Below are positions 46,701 to 58,468 of a stretch of DNA of 64,000 nucleotides, piece after piece (the first letter of the stretch is position 1; every line of letters begins with the position of its first letter). Position numbers and translations under genes: made by a program. Origin of the DNA: Chlamydomonas sphaeroides (lineage: Eukaryota; Chlorophyta; Chlorophyceae; Chlamydomonadales; Chlamydomonadaceae); the NCBI GenBank assembly GCA_001662425.1, contig BDDC01000120.1, positions 1 to 64,000 on the forward strand, read 5' to 3'. The notes beneath the pieces were generated by a model that saw nothing but the letters and a program-made list of their open reading frames with translations, was not told the origin of the DNA and did not search any database.

Positions 46701-48484
46701 CAACCACGCTTCGGAGCACGACATGCGAGCAGCCCAGGGCGCGAGGCGGGACATCCGGCGCGTGGTGTCCTACGCGCCGGGAGTCATCACGGCGGCCATG
46801 AGTGAGCGGGGGCTGGTGGCTGGGGCTGGCTAGGGATGCAGGGAGCAGCGCCGCACTGCACCGTCACAGCCCGGGGCCCTGCGGCCCGTGCCTCATCCGC
46901 GCCCACCGCCGCCCTCGACGCCCTCCGCCCTCCTCTCAGGCAAGCAGGATTATGTGACCGCAGCCCAGGGCCTGGCGCAGGTCGCGCTCGCGCTGGGGGC
47001 GGTGGCGGCGTGGCCCGACGTGCCCTGCGACACGGACTGGGTGCGTCGGCCCCCGCCCACCCCACCGCGCGCTCGCGCGCTCAGCCCCCGCCACCTCACG
47101 CGCGCTCCAACACGGCATCAGCCGCCGCGGCACTCCGACCTCCGCCAGCGCCCCCTCAACCCCTTCCGCCACCCTTGCGCCGCCGGCCTCGGCCCTGTGC
47201 CGCCCTGTGCGGCCCGCAGGCCCGCGCCGAGCCGTCCGCCGCCGCTCCCCAGCGGCACGCCGTGCCCTGGGCCCACCTGCGCACCCAGTTTGCTGTGCTG
47301 CCGTGGGGCGACAGCTTGGAGTCGCTGCGCTGCATGTGGCCCGGACTCACGTGGGCAGGTGGGCGGCCGGGTCGGGGCTGTGGCTGGGGCTGTGAGCGCC
47401 TGGGGAGGGGAGGGGCCAGGTGTGCGCGCGGCTGTGGATGGGGGCAGCACACATGCGGCTACGTGGGGGAGGGGCAGGGCAGGGGGCTGCACGAGCGGCG
47501 GCTCGGGGGCTGGCTTCAAGGGGCCCACGTGCAGCGGCGCGGGGGCTGGCTTGTTGGGCGTGCTGGTGGGTCATCGCCGCCGCGCGGGGCCCGCTGTGGA
47601 TGTGGGTATCGGGTCCGGTTGGTTGCATGTGCGTCGGATCTGGACGAGAACTGGCTAATGGGACTGGAGCGAATGTGGGTTGGGTCGGGTCGGGACAACC
47701 AGTTGCGGGTCCGAACAGGCCCAGTCCCTTCCCCGGGATTGCAGCTACCAACGCCGCGTCACATTGCAACGCTGGTGTGCTAGCAACAGCAGCCCCGTGG
47801 GCTTCCCGCGCCTCTCCGCCCCCGCCAGACTGCCTAATGGACCGCGACCACTGGGACACCCGCCCTGGCGCCAGCGGCCGCGGAATGCTGTCCATCGAGC
47901 TGCACCACCTGCTGGCCAGGAGCCGCCACGAGGCGGGCGGTGGGGCAGGCGGAGGCGGAGGCGGAGGGGGGGGCGGCAGCGTGTGGCAGGTGGAGCCGCG
48001 CCGGGTGGTGCGGCTGGCCAAGGTGCGATGGTCCGGCCGGGAAGGGGCGGAGGCACACAGTGGTGCTGCGCTGGGTAGGGGCCAGAGCAGAGGCACGGCA
48101 GGTGCGAGGGGCACGGGGTGCTGGGCGGAGTCAACTAAGGGGGAAGGGATGTAGCGTGAGGTTGCATGGCCCTTGGCAACGTTGAGCTTCGCTGGCCCAC
48201 TATTGTACCGTTCTTTGTTGCAGGCCGGCCCCGCCTCGCAGCCCGTGACCGCCCCCGGCCAGCTGCACGACGTGTCGTACAGGGAGCTGGTGGAGCTGAA
48301 TGCGGAGGCGGTGATACAGGACGGGCAGGCGCACGAGCCCATCCCCGTGTGGTGGCTGGACCGGCCGGTACGGCAGCTGTCCGACATGGCGGAACCTGTA
48401 CGGCAGGTGTACGAAACGTGGAAGTCGAGGTGTCGCGGCCTCAAATACTTTGATATACCGGAGCGGGATCGGGGGGAGTGGTAG
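40791..48484 (+). CDS. Glycosyltransferase-like paralog C (GT77/PF03407-like), central and most divergent copy
   Basis: Nineteen exons in phase, 769 aa: 40791–41251, 41373–41455, 41671–41834, 42155–42212, 42639–42689, 43276–43337, 43606–43650, 43985–44035, 44331–44454, 44693–44785, 44931–45020, 45446–45488, 45780–45837, 46112–46209, 46668–46801, 46940–47040, 47220–47358, 47829–48022, 48224–48484. The long N-terminal hydrophobic segment (LWQLLRLLLLWVLPQNPLL) could be a signal anchor. DAD at 195–197; INGGFSYIQ present. The exon at 43276 is uncertain: it keeps MWSCVFGQPRFPN but lacks the NDDQ part found in A and B, and earlier acceptors would lengthen it. The exon at 47829 carries a run of 10 glycines that replaces the RELAAAVPG segment of the others. 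One intron (45489–45779) is unique to this copy; another, between NITHGRNC and SVTIRTANLRMP, is missing. Confidence 0.8.
43474..43527. repeat. 24-bp tandem duplication in paralog C
   Basis: Two direct copies of GCCAGGGTGCGCACGTGCTC-type units inside the intron before exon 43606–43650. Confidence 0.85.
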
Positions 48485-49261
48485 CTGGGGCAGGCGGGCC
48501 AGCGCCGACGCCTCACGGCCGACTGGTGGTGGGCTTCACATGTCCAACGGCAAACGAATGAAGTTACTTGCATTGACGCATCAGTCGCATGACGCGCCCC
48601 CTGGCGCGAGAGAGCGCGGGAATGTGTGAACCCACGAAGCTCTCGGTGGTGCGTACTCGTACTGGTATCGGCATCGGTGCGCGGTGTGTACTTTCGCTTA
48701 GTCTGGTGGGCGTGTGTACCTGACCAAGGGCTTGCATGCGTAGCGGATGGGCCTGCATGCCTGGTGTGAGCTTCCGTGGAAGGAAGAGTGGAAGCGGGGG
48801 CGCCTGGAGCCAGGTTGCTTGGTCGCCGCAATGAGACTCCAGGAATGTCCCCTGGTTTTCCCGTGGGTGCATGGCCATTTTTGCAGGCGAGACACTGTGG
48901 GGAACTGTGCCTGCCTGGTGCACGCCCTGGTGTCTGCCACACTTCCCACGTACGCGTTAGCAGCAGTGGGCCTGTTCTGGCTTGGCAGGCCGTCAACAAG
49001 GCGCACGCGAGCCCAGGGTCGAGCCAATTATAGCGGAGTACGAAGCACTGCGGCGGTTGATGGCGGTTGAGGCGGTGGCGTGCCGAAGACTTAGCAGGCA
49101 CCGCCAAGCGCTGTCTCATGCAATCATAAGCACAGCCACTTGAAAGATCAACATGTACCAGGGGTGCACTTGTGTAAAACGACTTGCAGCTTTTTCAACA
49201 TTTCCGATGTACCAACGCTCTAATTGCTGTTGCATGTATGAAACTCAGCTGAAGTCTCAAT
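48485..49261 (+). other. Spacer between paralogs C and D
   Basis: 777 bases holding the 3' UTR of C and the promoter of D. A TGTAA at 49173–49177 could be the poly(A) signal of C, which would leave under 100 bases for the D promoter and suggests overlapping transcription units. The last ~120 bases are visibly A/T-richer. Confidence 0.45.
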
Positions 49262-52200
49262 ATGCTATTGCCGGCAATAGCGACCGTGCTCGCAAGCCTC
49301 ATTGCCGTCACAACAAGTTCACCAGCGCATGCTTCCTTGAAAGTCCGCGCATGTAGACTAAATGGTGACGGCGCCTACTGCTCGGCGGGCTTGACGAAAG
49401 GCTACATCGGCCCACTGGACACAGCTGTGCAGCTCAAGGAGGCGTTAGAAGCCACAGCCTGGAAAAAGGAGGTCGTCGTCTTCTCAGATACTCGCGTCTC
49501 TGACGCTGGCCAGACGCTGGCACGTTTGCGGGGGCATGCGGGTTATGGCCATGTGCTGGCGGTCATGGAGCAAGGCCATGACTGCCACCGCCTGTCGCGG
49601 GCGTTCCGCCCGTGGCAGCACGAGCAAGGCCCGCTGAGCTGCGGGTCATATGCCACGAACGATGAAACGTAAGCGGGACGCAGCCGCTGCAGGCATGGCC
49701 TCAGGCGCCAGCAAGCCCTGGCACTACGCCTCACGATGTGGTGTGCACAACTCCCTCACAGCGGCAAGCAGTACGTAGCCATGTTCCGCTACTTGGCGCG
49801 CGGCAACGGCCTTACCGCCTGGTGGCGGAAATGGTTCACCGCCGGTGGGTTGGCGGGTGGGCGGGTGGGGTCACCACCCCATTCGTAAAGACATCACGGG
49901 CCCGCGGCCCCTCCCGCTGCCCACCTCCATCCACTCCGCGGCGGTGGAGCACGTGACGCCGCCCTGCGCTGCTCCCCTCCCACGTACCCGAGCTGCGTCC
50001 TGCCCTGTGCCCTGACGGGCCCCACCGTACCGTACCCTCCCCATCCCAGCCCGCGCCGTGGCGCTTGGCTACAACGTCATGGCGGTTGATGCGGACACAC
50101 TGGTCCTGGACGACTGGTACTGGAGGGTCAAGCAGCCGCCACTGTCGGGCTACAACATGCTCAGCCAGACAGGTAGCGCCATGCGCCAGGCACGTGCCCT
50201 GCACTGAACGTGCCGTGAACCGTCACCCCAGGGCGTCCACCCCAGGGCCCGCTGGTCGGACTCCCACCTGACCTCGACCGGCTCCTTCCGCCGCAGAGCA
50301 CGGGATTGACGTCAACGGCGGCTTTTCGTATTTCCAGGTGCGTTCTTAGGTGCATTGATGGATGTAGGGTCATAGGGTTGGGCAGGGTGGGTATCGATGC
50401 GGCATCTGCGCCTCCGCGGGTAACTTTCCATGTGTCTAGGTGTGCACTCCGCGCGCGTCGTTGCGGGTCGCAGCGCGACCGCCCCGCCCAAGGGGCCTGT
50501 ACGCGCCATGTTCGATACGCAGTCGCAGGGGTGCGGATGGCCCCATGCAGCCTGCGGGCGCCGTGCAGCGCTCGGCAGCTGGTCCCGATCAGGCCGCCGC
50601 CGTGCGGTGTGACCTGGCCCGGGGCCAGGAGCCTGGAAGCCGCCCGCTGTCGCCCAGCGGCCTTTGGCTGCGGGACGGACAGCGCCGAGTGGCGGGGCAC
50701 GTCACGCTCAGCGGCAGGCTGTTAGTCCACACCAGGTCGCATGGCCCGCGGCAACCCGACCGTGCGCCCGCAGAATGCGTCGCCAGAGGGGCCCGTAGCC
50801 TGGATTCTTTACGAGATGCTCCACCGCATTGGTGCGTACGACTAGATTCCGTGCATATGTGCCCATGTTGCTGACTGTGTGCCGCCGTACACAGTCCCGC
50901 CTTCCGTCACGCATGCCGTATGCGCTGTGCCTTATGCCTTATGCACTGTGCCTGCAAGAATGCTGCCTACGCCACGCTAGGCGCCCCACCCCCGCCTGGT
51001 CCCGCGCTGCGCAGTCCGCTGGTCCGAGGACTCCAGCGCCCTGGAGAGTGCCAGCGCCAAGTTCGGTGGGCACAGACCCTCGCCTTTCGGGCTAGCCCCA
51101 TCTGCCAGCGGCCACGCTAGCGTCGGGGGCGCCAGAGCCGTGTTGACCTGACCTGACCTAAACTTGACATGACATGACCTGACATGACCTGACATGATCT
51201 GACCTGGCCTGACCAGACCGGACCTGACCTGACCGGCCCTGAACATACCGCATGCCCTGCCCCCCCTCCTCCCCGCAGCCGAGTGCCCCGCCTGTCGGCT
51301 GTCCTCCAACGACGACCAGATGATGCTCACCAACCTGCTCTACGCCTGCATGCTGGGCCACATGCAGTTCAGAGGTGGGCGGCCACCTGTGCTGGCGTTG
51401 GGAGGGGGCGGGGTGCGTCCTGTGGTGCGGCGGTTGCCCGCCAGGTGCTGCCATTCCGTGGGGGCCTTGTCGTACCGGTATCGCACCCACCAGACAGCCA
51501 CGAAGCTGCTGGCGGGCGCATTGGGGCGCATGCGGCTGCTGCTGGGAAGGGAGGACGACAGCATGCGCCCGGCCTTGGCGTGAGGGAGAGGCCGGTCCGC
51601 GCGGGCCTGGGGCGTCGCATGTTCAACGCGCCCGGCATACATGACGGGACTTGCATAACGCGTGCTGTGGCCGTCCTTCACGGCCGCAGACGTGCTCTAT
51701 TTCTATCGGGCGGACGCCGAGGCTTTCAAGAAGCTGCATCACACGGAGGCGGTAAGTTGGGGTGGGTGCGGGTCGCAGCTGTGTTGCTGGACAGGCTCAC
51801 ACGAACCGGCCAGTGCTAAGGTCCAGCACGCTACGCCTATGGATCTGCACTTGCCGCAGTCGTTCGACGCAGCGACCAGGCCCGTCTTCGGCGTGCACAT
51901 GACGGACAAGGTAATGGGTACATCGCGTCCCGGGCCGTGCCGATGGCGCTAGGCTGCTTGATGCATGATCTCCGCCGCAGCGCACGGGGTTCGGTAGCAG
52001 CGGCGGCAGCAGCAGCAATCAACGCCAGCTTGGTTCAGTGGCACTGCTGAGCCTGACTGGTCGAAGGCATTCCTGCGACTGTCCTGTGCGCCGCGGCCTG
52101 GTCCCTCCGCGCCCCGACTCGCCCGCTTGCTGCGTGCCTGCCGCTCACCTCGTCCCAACCCGGCCGGCCGCCAGGTCCACAACGTCAGCACGCAGCTGTC

Positions 52201-55200
52201 CCCCTTCGTGTGCGAGTACCTGTGAGTGGTGTGGGGCCTTGGGTTTGGCGGCCCGCACCTTGCGCGCAATCTTGCGCGGGCATCATCCTGCCAGCGGCCG
52301 TGCCCGACATGATCCTGCAACGCCCACGCGCACGCCTGCCCGGCAGCTGCCCAGGTAGCCCAGGTAGCCCAATGAGCCCAGTGAGCCCAGTGAGCCCAGT
52401 GAGCCCAGTGAGCCAGCTGGCGCCGCGCGACTCTTGCCCCTGCCCGCTGCCCGCTGCCCCCTGCCGCCGCAGCGAGGGCCCCTGGAACTGCTCGACCGAG
52501 GGCGCATCGCAGGTGGGGCGGCCGCGTCAGGCGCTACCTCAACATGCGTCTTGTCTAGGGCGGGAGCACCGCATGGTTCCGCCGGCACCTGGCACAGGCC
52601 GCACCAGTGCGAGGTGCAGTTGGGTGCGTTGCTGATGATGCGTGGGCAACCCTGGCCGCAGGTCTCCATCCGGACGGCGACCCTGACGATGCCGCACCCG
52701 GGTGCGCCGGGCTGGGGCCGGCGGGGAACACACACGTGGCGAGTGTGCTGTGGGCCACGAAGTGCTGTGCCACCCCGCGCACTGAAACGCGTTGGACTCG
52801 GTCGTCGGGCCGCGGTGCACCGCAGGGCGCGCCGGGCTCAAACCCCGGGCCGTACCCCAATCGCATCGCACTGCATGCTCGGCCGCGCGGCTGCTGACGT
52901 GCAACGACATCTCTCCTGCCGCCACGCCTGCCTCTGCGGCACCTCTGCGGACCTTGCCCCTTCAGGCGCGCACTGGTCCCCCGAGACGGGCGGCTATCCC
53001 TTCAACCGCACCATAGGGCCCTTCACAGCGGCCTACCGGCAGGCGTTCAAGGACCTGGGTGAGGCGGTGGCCACTGCCCAACCGTTGTTGCTCGCCAGGG
53101 ATGATGGCACGGCAGGGCAGGCGCCTGCCTAGCTTGCTGCTCCCAGCTCACGCCTGCCTTCTTCTGCCTTCTCCGCCCCGGAGGCGTGCCGCTTCCACCC
53201 GACCCCGAGGAACCCTCTCAGGAGGCCCGCGCCCGAGCCACCAAGAACGAGACATTCGGCTTCACTGCCGTACGTGAGCCGGCAGTAGCATATGCGCAAC
53301 AATCCTGGGGCCAGGCTGGCGCCGACCCTGTCCCCCTGGGCCCTGCTGACGGCTCGCGGCACCGTACTGCGACATCACAGCAATTCAAGTACTGTCTTGG
53401 TAGCCGAGTGCCCCCACGACGATACCAGCCCCACGCAGGTCTCAACGCCCGCCGCCCCGTCGCCTCCCGCGGCACTGTTGCCCCTACTCGCAGCAACGGC
53501 ACCCATCGGCGCGTCGCCGAGCCGCTCCCTGGGCGGTTGGGCTCAGACCAATTGGCAGTATGGCGGCCGGTTCGGGTTCTGGCACACACACCTGGCGCCG
53601 CCTCCGGTCCAGGTGCGGCTGGGGCTAGGGCGCCGCGGTTGTGCGGACGCATTGACTCTGGCCCGGCACACCGTCCGTCAGCATGTGGGCGGGTGGGCGG
53701 TTGGGCGCTCTGGCGTTCAGGGCTCTAGGTCTCCCAGCTAGCTCCCCTGCCGGTATCGGCGGGGCGTGGTCCGGGCTGGGCCGGTCCTGAACCACGCAAG
53801 TGTGGTCCTACCTGGCTGTGGCGCCGGCAGACATGCTCCCAGAGCAGCTCAGTAGGCGCATGGAGGCTCGGAATTGGGGCTCCAGCGTCACGCTCTGAAC
53901 ATTCCGGTCGGGTCTGCAGCGTGAAAGGAGTGCGTCGGCTGGCCTGGCGGCCTCAGCTCGCCGCCCAGCGCAGCGCCTGCGTTGGTTGACCCGCTCGCGG
54001 CGCCCCTCTCACCGACCCGCGCCGCCGCCGCTTGACCTCCTGTAGGCCCTGGGACACGTCCATGGGGCCCAGTTTCCCGGGGACTTTCACAAGCAAGTCA
54101 TCCTGGCTACCTCGGGACACCACGACTGGCGCATCGCGGCCAGGTGCGACCTGGCAGTGCCGCCTGCGCGTGCATCAGGCCAGGGCGTCCTCCTGCCAAA
54201 GATGCGTGCACTGTAGCTCATGGCCGTGGCCCGGCTCTGCTGCCCCACTCGGCTGCCAGGCTGTCCGGGAGCGCCACCCGGGTCTACTTTGCCAACTGGC
54301 CCAATTGGCACGCGCTGCTGCTGGGGCAGCAAGAGAAGGCCGTCGACATCCGGCGCGTGGTGGCCTACGCGCCGGAGGTCATCACGGCGGCCATGAGTGA
54401 GTGGGGGTGCCCGACCTCCTAGCTCGTCGTGTTGCCCTCTCCCTGCACTACTTTGCCACTGCGGCGCGAGCCCAGGCCCAGCTCCTGGAGCGATCCTCGC
54501 GCGCCCACCGCCTGGCCCCATGATCGCGGCGGGCAGGCAGATCTACTATGCACATGCACATGCCATGTGACGTGTTGAGATGCGGTGCCGTCGTTGGCTT
54601 CTTCCCAACAGGCAAGGAGGACTTCCAGGCCGCCGTGAGGGGCCTGGCGCAGGTCGCCTTGGCNNNNNNNNNNAGCGTGGCCGCCCGCGCCCTGCGACGC
54701 GGACTGGGTGCGTGGGGTACCAGTTGCAGTGGACCTAGGGCCGTTGCCGCCCGAGTGCCGCCTGGGTTTCCGTTCCGCAGCTCGGAATTTTGGGTCCATC
54801 GCCGGGTGCGGCTAGCCCTCGTCGCGACACGGCGTGGAACCTAGCGTGTCCAGCATTTTTGACCCGCTGCGCATCCCGCACCGCCTGAAGCTGCGCAAGG
54901 ACGCGCTAGCCCCTAAAGCTCGTGTGCATTAACAGGACCCGATCGCATGGGATGCCCCGCTTATGAGTTGAGGGCCCGAGGCTAGGTCATCTCCGTGCCT
55001 GCCATGTGCCGGCTTGCTGCCTGCTGCGCACAGGTGCTGACGTGGCTGGCCGCGGCCGCCAGGCGCGTGGGCCACGCCCCTCCGCCCGTCTTCCCCTGGC
55101 ACCACCTGGACACGGAGCGAACCGTGGTGCCCTGGGGCGACTCGCGCGAGGAGCTCAAGTGCGAGTGGGCGGACCTGACGTGGGCGGGTGAGCGGCAGGG

Positions 55201-56030
55201 CACTGTGCGATTGGGGCTGCAAGGGCGCACGCTGTGTGCATAGGATGGGCTTGGTACACCGTGCCGGCATGCAGGTTGTGCAAGATATCGTCGCGATGCG
55301 GCATCGGCTTGGAGGATATCACAGGCAGCTGGCATGTGTGCTGCTGCTGCTGCGACGGACGTGGCACGCAGGCTGTCTGATGAACAGCGGCGAGCACGGA
55401 AAGAACGGCGGCCGGGGTCTGCTTGCGTTCGAGCTGGATCACTTGATCCGGCACCGGGAGCGGGAGCTGGCGGCGGCGGTGCCTGGCAGCGCCCACCACT
55501 CCCGGCTGGCCGCGGGAGCGGGTCCCGGTAGCCAGCCCAAGCGGTTGGCGCCCACGGCTGCAACCACGCTCAGACTTGCAAAGGTGGGATGGTTCGGGCG
55601 CGGGAAGCCAGCTGGAGCTCGGATCTTGATCCGAGAGCCAGCATGCGTCGGGGGGTCGGGCACGTGCTGCCGGACGCGTTGGCAGGGGCTGCCAGTACCT
55701 TCCCGTATGTCATGGGCAAGCCGTGTTTGGTTACCGCATTGCTCGCCCGACCCCTGCTGCGCCGCACGTGCCCATGTCCCCCTGCAGTCCGGCCCCGCCT
55801 CGAGACCTATTGCGGCAGGCGGCAAAGAGCTGTACGACGTGTCGTACAGGGAGCTTCTGGAGCTGAACGCGGAGGCTGTGCTGCAGGACAGGGGCCCGGC
55901 GCAAGAGCCCATCCCCGTGTGGTGGCTGGACCGGCCGGTACGGCAGGTGTCCGACATGGAGGAAAGGCCCATGGCCGTGTGGCAAACGTGGAAGGAGAGG
56001 TGTCGCGGCTTCGCGGCCCAGCCCGCCTGA
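49262..56030 (+). CDS. Glycosyltransferase-like paralog D (GT77/PF03407-like), inverted partner of B
   Basis: Twenty-one exons: 49262–49668, 49762–49844, 50050–50172, 50297–50337, 50774–50831, 51015–51065, 51279–51374, 51690–51751, 51860–51910, 52175–52221, 52473–52512, 52662–52701, 52966–53058, 53184–53273, 53494–53612, 54046–54143, 54260–54396, 54612–54707 (with N gap), 55034–55187, 55372–55583, 55788–56030. If the gap stands for 15 bases, as in B, the product is 781 aa. Signal peptide MLLPAIATVLASLIAVTTSS; DAD at 177–179; NGGFSY present. Exon lengths match B almost one for one, and many introns are near-identical to B, whereas the HVHGAQFPGDFHKQ exon has diverged. The acceptor before 53184 is GGAG instead of the GCAG seen in B, which may weaken splicing. 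Confidence 0.82.
51149..51245. repeat. TGACC/TGACA pentamer-type array in an intron of paralog D
   Basis: Degenerate tandem TGACC, TGACA and TGATC units in the intron between exons 51015–51065 and 51279–51374, the same intron that carries TCACC pentamers in paralog B. Confidence 0.9.
52353..52417. repeat. AGCCCAGTG-type tandem repeat in an intron of paralog D
   Basis: Six or so copies of a 9–10-bp unit in the intron between exons 52175–52221 and 52473–52512. The homologous intron of B has an unrelated 26-bp minisatellite. Confidence 0.9.
54664..54673. other. 10-N gap inside an exon of paralog D
   Basis: Comparison with paralog B indicates about 15 real bases are missing here, restoring the frame through the AQVALALGAVAAWP segment of the family. 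Confidence 0.95.
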
Positions 56031-58468
56031 CGTCCTGGTTGCCAACCGTTTGCGCGGATGCCGGTCCGGAGGTGGTTGCACCGAAAGGGCGCAACCCCCG
56101 GCCGCCCAGCAGTGGGCTGGATACATGTCACGTGGCCGCCCTTGACTGAGGCCAGGGCACAGGTGCATGTGTCCATGAAGCGGACGGCCGCTGCCACGGC
56201 CGAGCTGCCGCCTGTGGCAAGGCGTGCGGCCTCGCAGCCAGGTAGGACGTGCAGCGGGCAGCGGACAGAAGGCTCATGTCCGGCCCAAGTGAGGCGCCGA
56301 CCGTGGGAGGGCCGATCGCCGGCAGCAGCGCCCTCGCGCGCTGTCTCGGCCCAGCCCCGCTCGCTGCCCACACTCGCCGGTGTGCGCTCGCGTGCGCCCT
56401 GCACGAAGGTTTGGGTTGAGCACCATTAGATGCATGAGAGTACTTGTGCACGGGGGCGTCCGCAAGCGGCCGCATGCATGGATGGCGGGCACGGCAAAGG
56501 GGCTGGATGCTTGTGCCGGGGAGGGTACGCGGGGTTTGACCTTTGGCGCTGGGGGCCACCCATGTACGAGCGAAGTGCTGGGTTGATGTCTGACCCATGC
56601 CAGACGCGGCACGTTGTGGGTTGCACATGAGCAGTACCGGCCTGCAAGGGCAGCGGTCTTGGACAGACTCGTCGTCGACGTCAGCGCCAGTTCTGTAGAA
56701 CAAAGCTGTAGCCGGCAAAGTCAGCGCCGCAACGGTAGCAACGTGTGGGGGGAGCAGATCTGCATACCCCGGGCGCGCAGCGGCAGTGACCCACAGCGGT
56801 GGCTGGAGGCTATGATGACATCCCATTCATGCTAGCTTGCTCTACAGAAACAAGGTGGCAGTGATGCCGGCGCCAAGGCGGCTGCGCTGCTGCGGGGCCC
56901 AGTGGGGCATCCCCATTCGGGCCGGTGGCTACCTGGGGGCGGGGCTCGCAGGCAGGCGTGCCTGCCGGCAGGGAGCCGACCCCACCGCCAGTCCGCCACC
57001 CGCCGCTGCGCACGCCTGTCCGCCTCCCTCCGTGCCCGCCTCCCTCCGTGCCCGCCTCCCTCCGTGCCCGCCTTCCTCCGAATTAGCAGGGGCTAACGCT
57101 CCGATCCCTTCGCCCCTACATTCGATTTCCCATGCCCGATAGCGGAATGGGGTTTCAAGCCCCAGCCTCGTGCCAGGGGGCGAGTGAGCGCGGCCGCTAG
57201 GGCTAGCTCTGAAGGCTGGCGGCCGAGGCTGCACTTCCGCTGGCAGCGACGCCGCCGCTACGCACCTCCGGGCCAGGGCGGAGCGGCAGCGGCAGGGGCG
57301 GGGCGGCAGCCGCGGCAAGCGGCCGACGAGCTCAGTTCAAGCTGGCGGCGCCAAGCAGAAGCGTAGCGGTGTTGGGGGCTGGGTTTGCGCCGCGAGGGCG
57401 GGCCCTGTCTCCGTGCCGCGCCTGGCCGTGCCTGGCTGGCTGGGCGGCGGCTGTTGCAATAGCGGCTGTAGGCTTGTGCTAGCGCAAGGCCAGGGTGCGC
57501 GGTGCCAGCCAATCCTTTGTACACAAGCGTGCCCGGTACGGCACTTTGACTGATTTTGGTCGGCCTTCAACGCCTTAATCTGCATTAGCCCGATTGGCGG
57601 GGGCGGCCGTGGGGCCCCAGCGACACGAAGGACGGGGTGGGGCCTACAGCCCATTTCCCATCCGGATTGATGGGGCTACAATTGGCGGCGGCGATGGGCC
57701 GGGCGGTGATGGGCCGGGCGGTGAGGCGGAGGGGGTGGTAGCGGCCGCCGCAAGCGGCCGCGACACAGCTAGAGCGGCAGCAGCAGCGGCGTGTGTTGGT
57801 ATGTGCATTCCTGCCGTTGAGGCATATCGGGCGGCTAGGTCGGGCCCGTGGGGTAGGGGCACGGATGTCGGTGTGCCCGAGACCCCTGACATCGTCCCGG
57901 GTACAACCGCATAATGATCGACGGCGTGCGTCTGGTCTGGGTGGCCTCTTTTGGGGGCGAGCCATGCACCCATGCGCAGCTGGGACAGGTTCCAACTCCT
58001 AAAACTGAAGTAGACCACATTGGTGGGGGCGGCCGGCAGGCGTATGAAGGGCTGGGTGGGGGCTACGCCCTTTTCCCCATTCCGGATGGGGACACCTTGT
58101 CAGCACAGGCCCTGGGCAGCAGGGGAGGCCGAGTGGCACCGAGACGGCCAGCGCGTTGGCTGGAGCACGCAATATCAGAAGTGGACGGAGGGACTGGGAC
58201 ACCAATGAACTCGTGGTCGGTAGCGTGAGCGTGATAGGGCGTGGTAAGCATCGATCCGGCCATAGGTAAAGCAAAAGCTGTGATGAGCGCAGCTGAGGTC
58301 AGGCTCACTCTGATGGGCGATCAGGTGGCTGACGCATGGGAGCAGGAGAGATGACAACAGGGGGTCGTCGATGATGGGGGGGGGGCACGGGCATGTGGTT
58401 TTAGCGCACCCTCGCGGCAAAAATTATAGAGGTATATGCTTACCACTTCACGTGTTAAAGTATGTCTC
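56031..58468. other. Intergenic region between paralogs D and E with degenerate repeats
   Basis: 2.4 kb without a supported gene. A 16-bp unit (CCCGCCTCCCTCCGTG) is tandemly repeated 3–4 times at 57017–57081. Two imperfect ~75-bp copies of a G-rich element, each with ATTGG[C/T]GGGGGCGGCCG and a later ATTCCGGAT-like block, lie at about 57594–57670 and 58018–58092. An ORF at 57594–57914 lies across the first copy and has the composition of chance GC-rich frames. Confidence 0.5.

Noticed and set aside
47347..49119. 590-codon minus-strand open frame, the longest in the window
   Set aside because: Antisense to the last exons of paralog C, and contains no domain-like sequence. Length alone is not evidence in this base composition.
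57594..57914. 106-codon plus-strand ORF between D and E
   Set aside because: It overlaps a duplicated G-rich element, has Gly/Ala low complexity, and no splice or family support.
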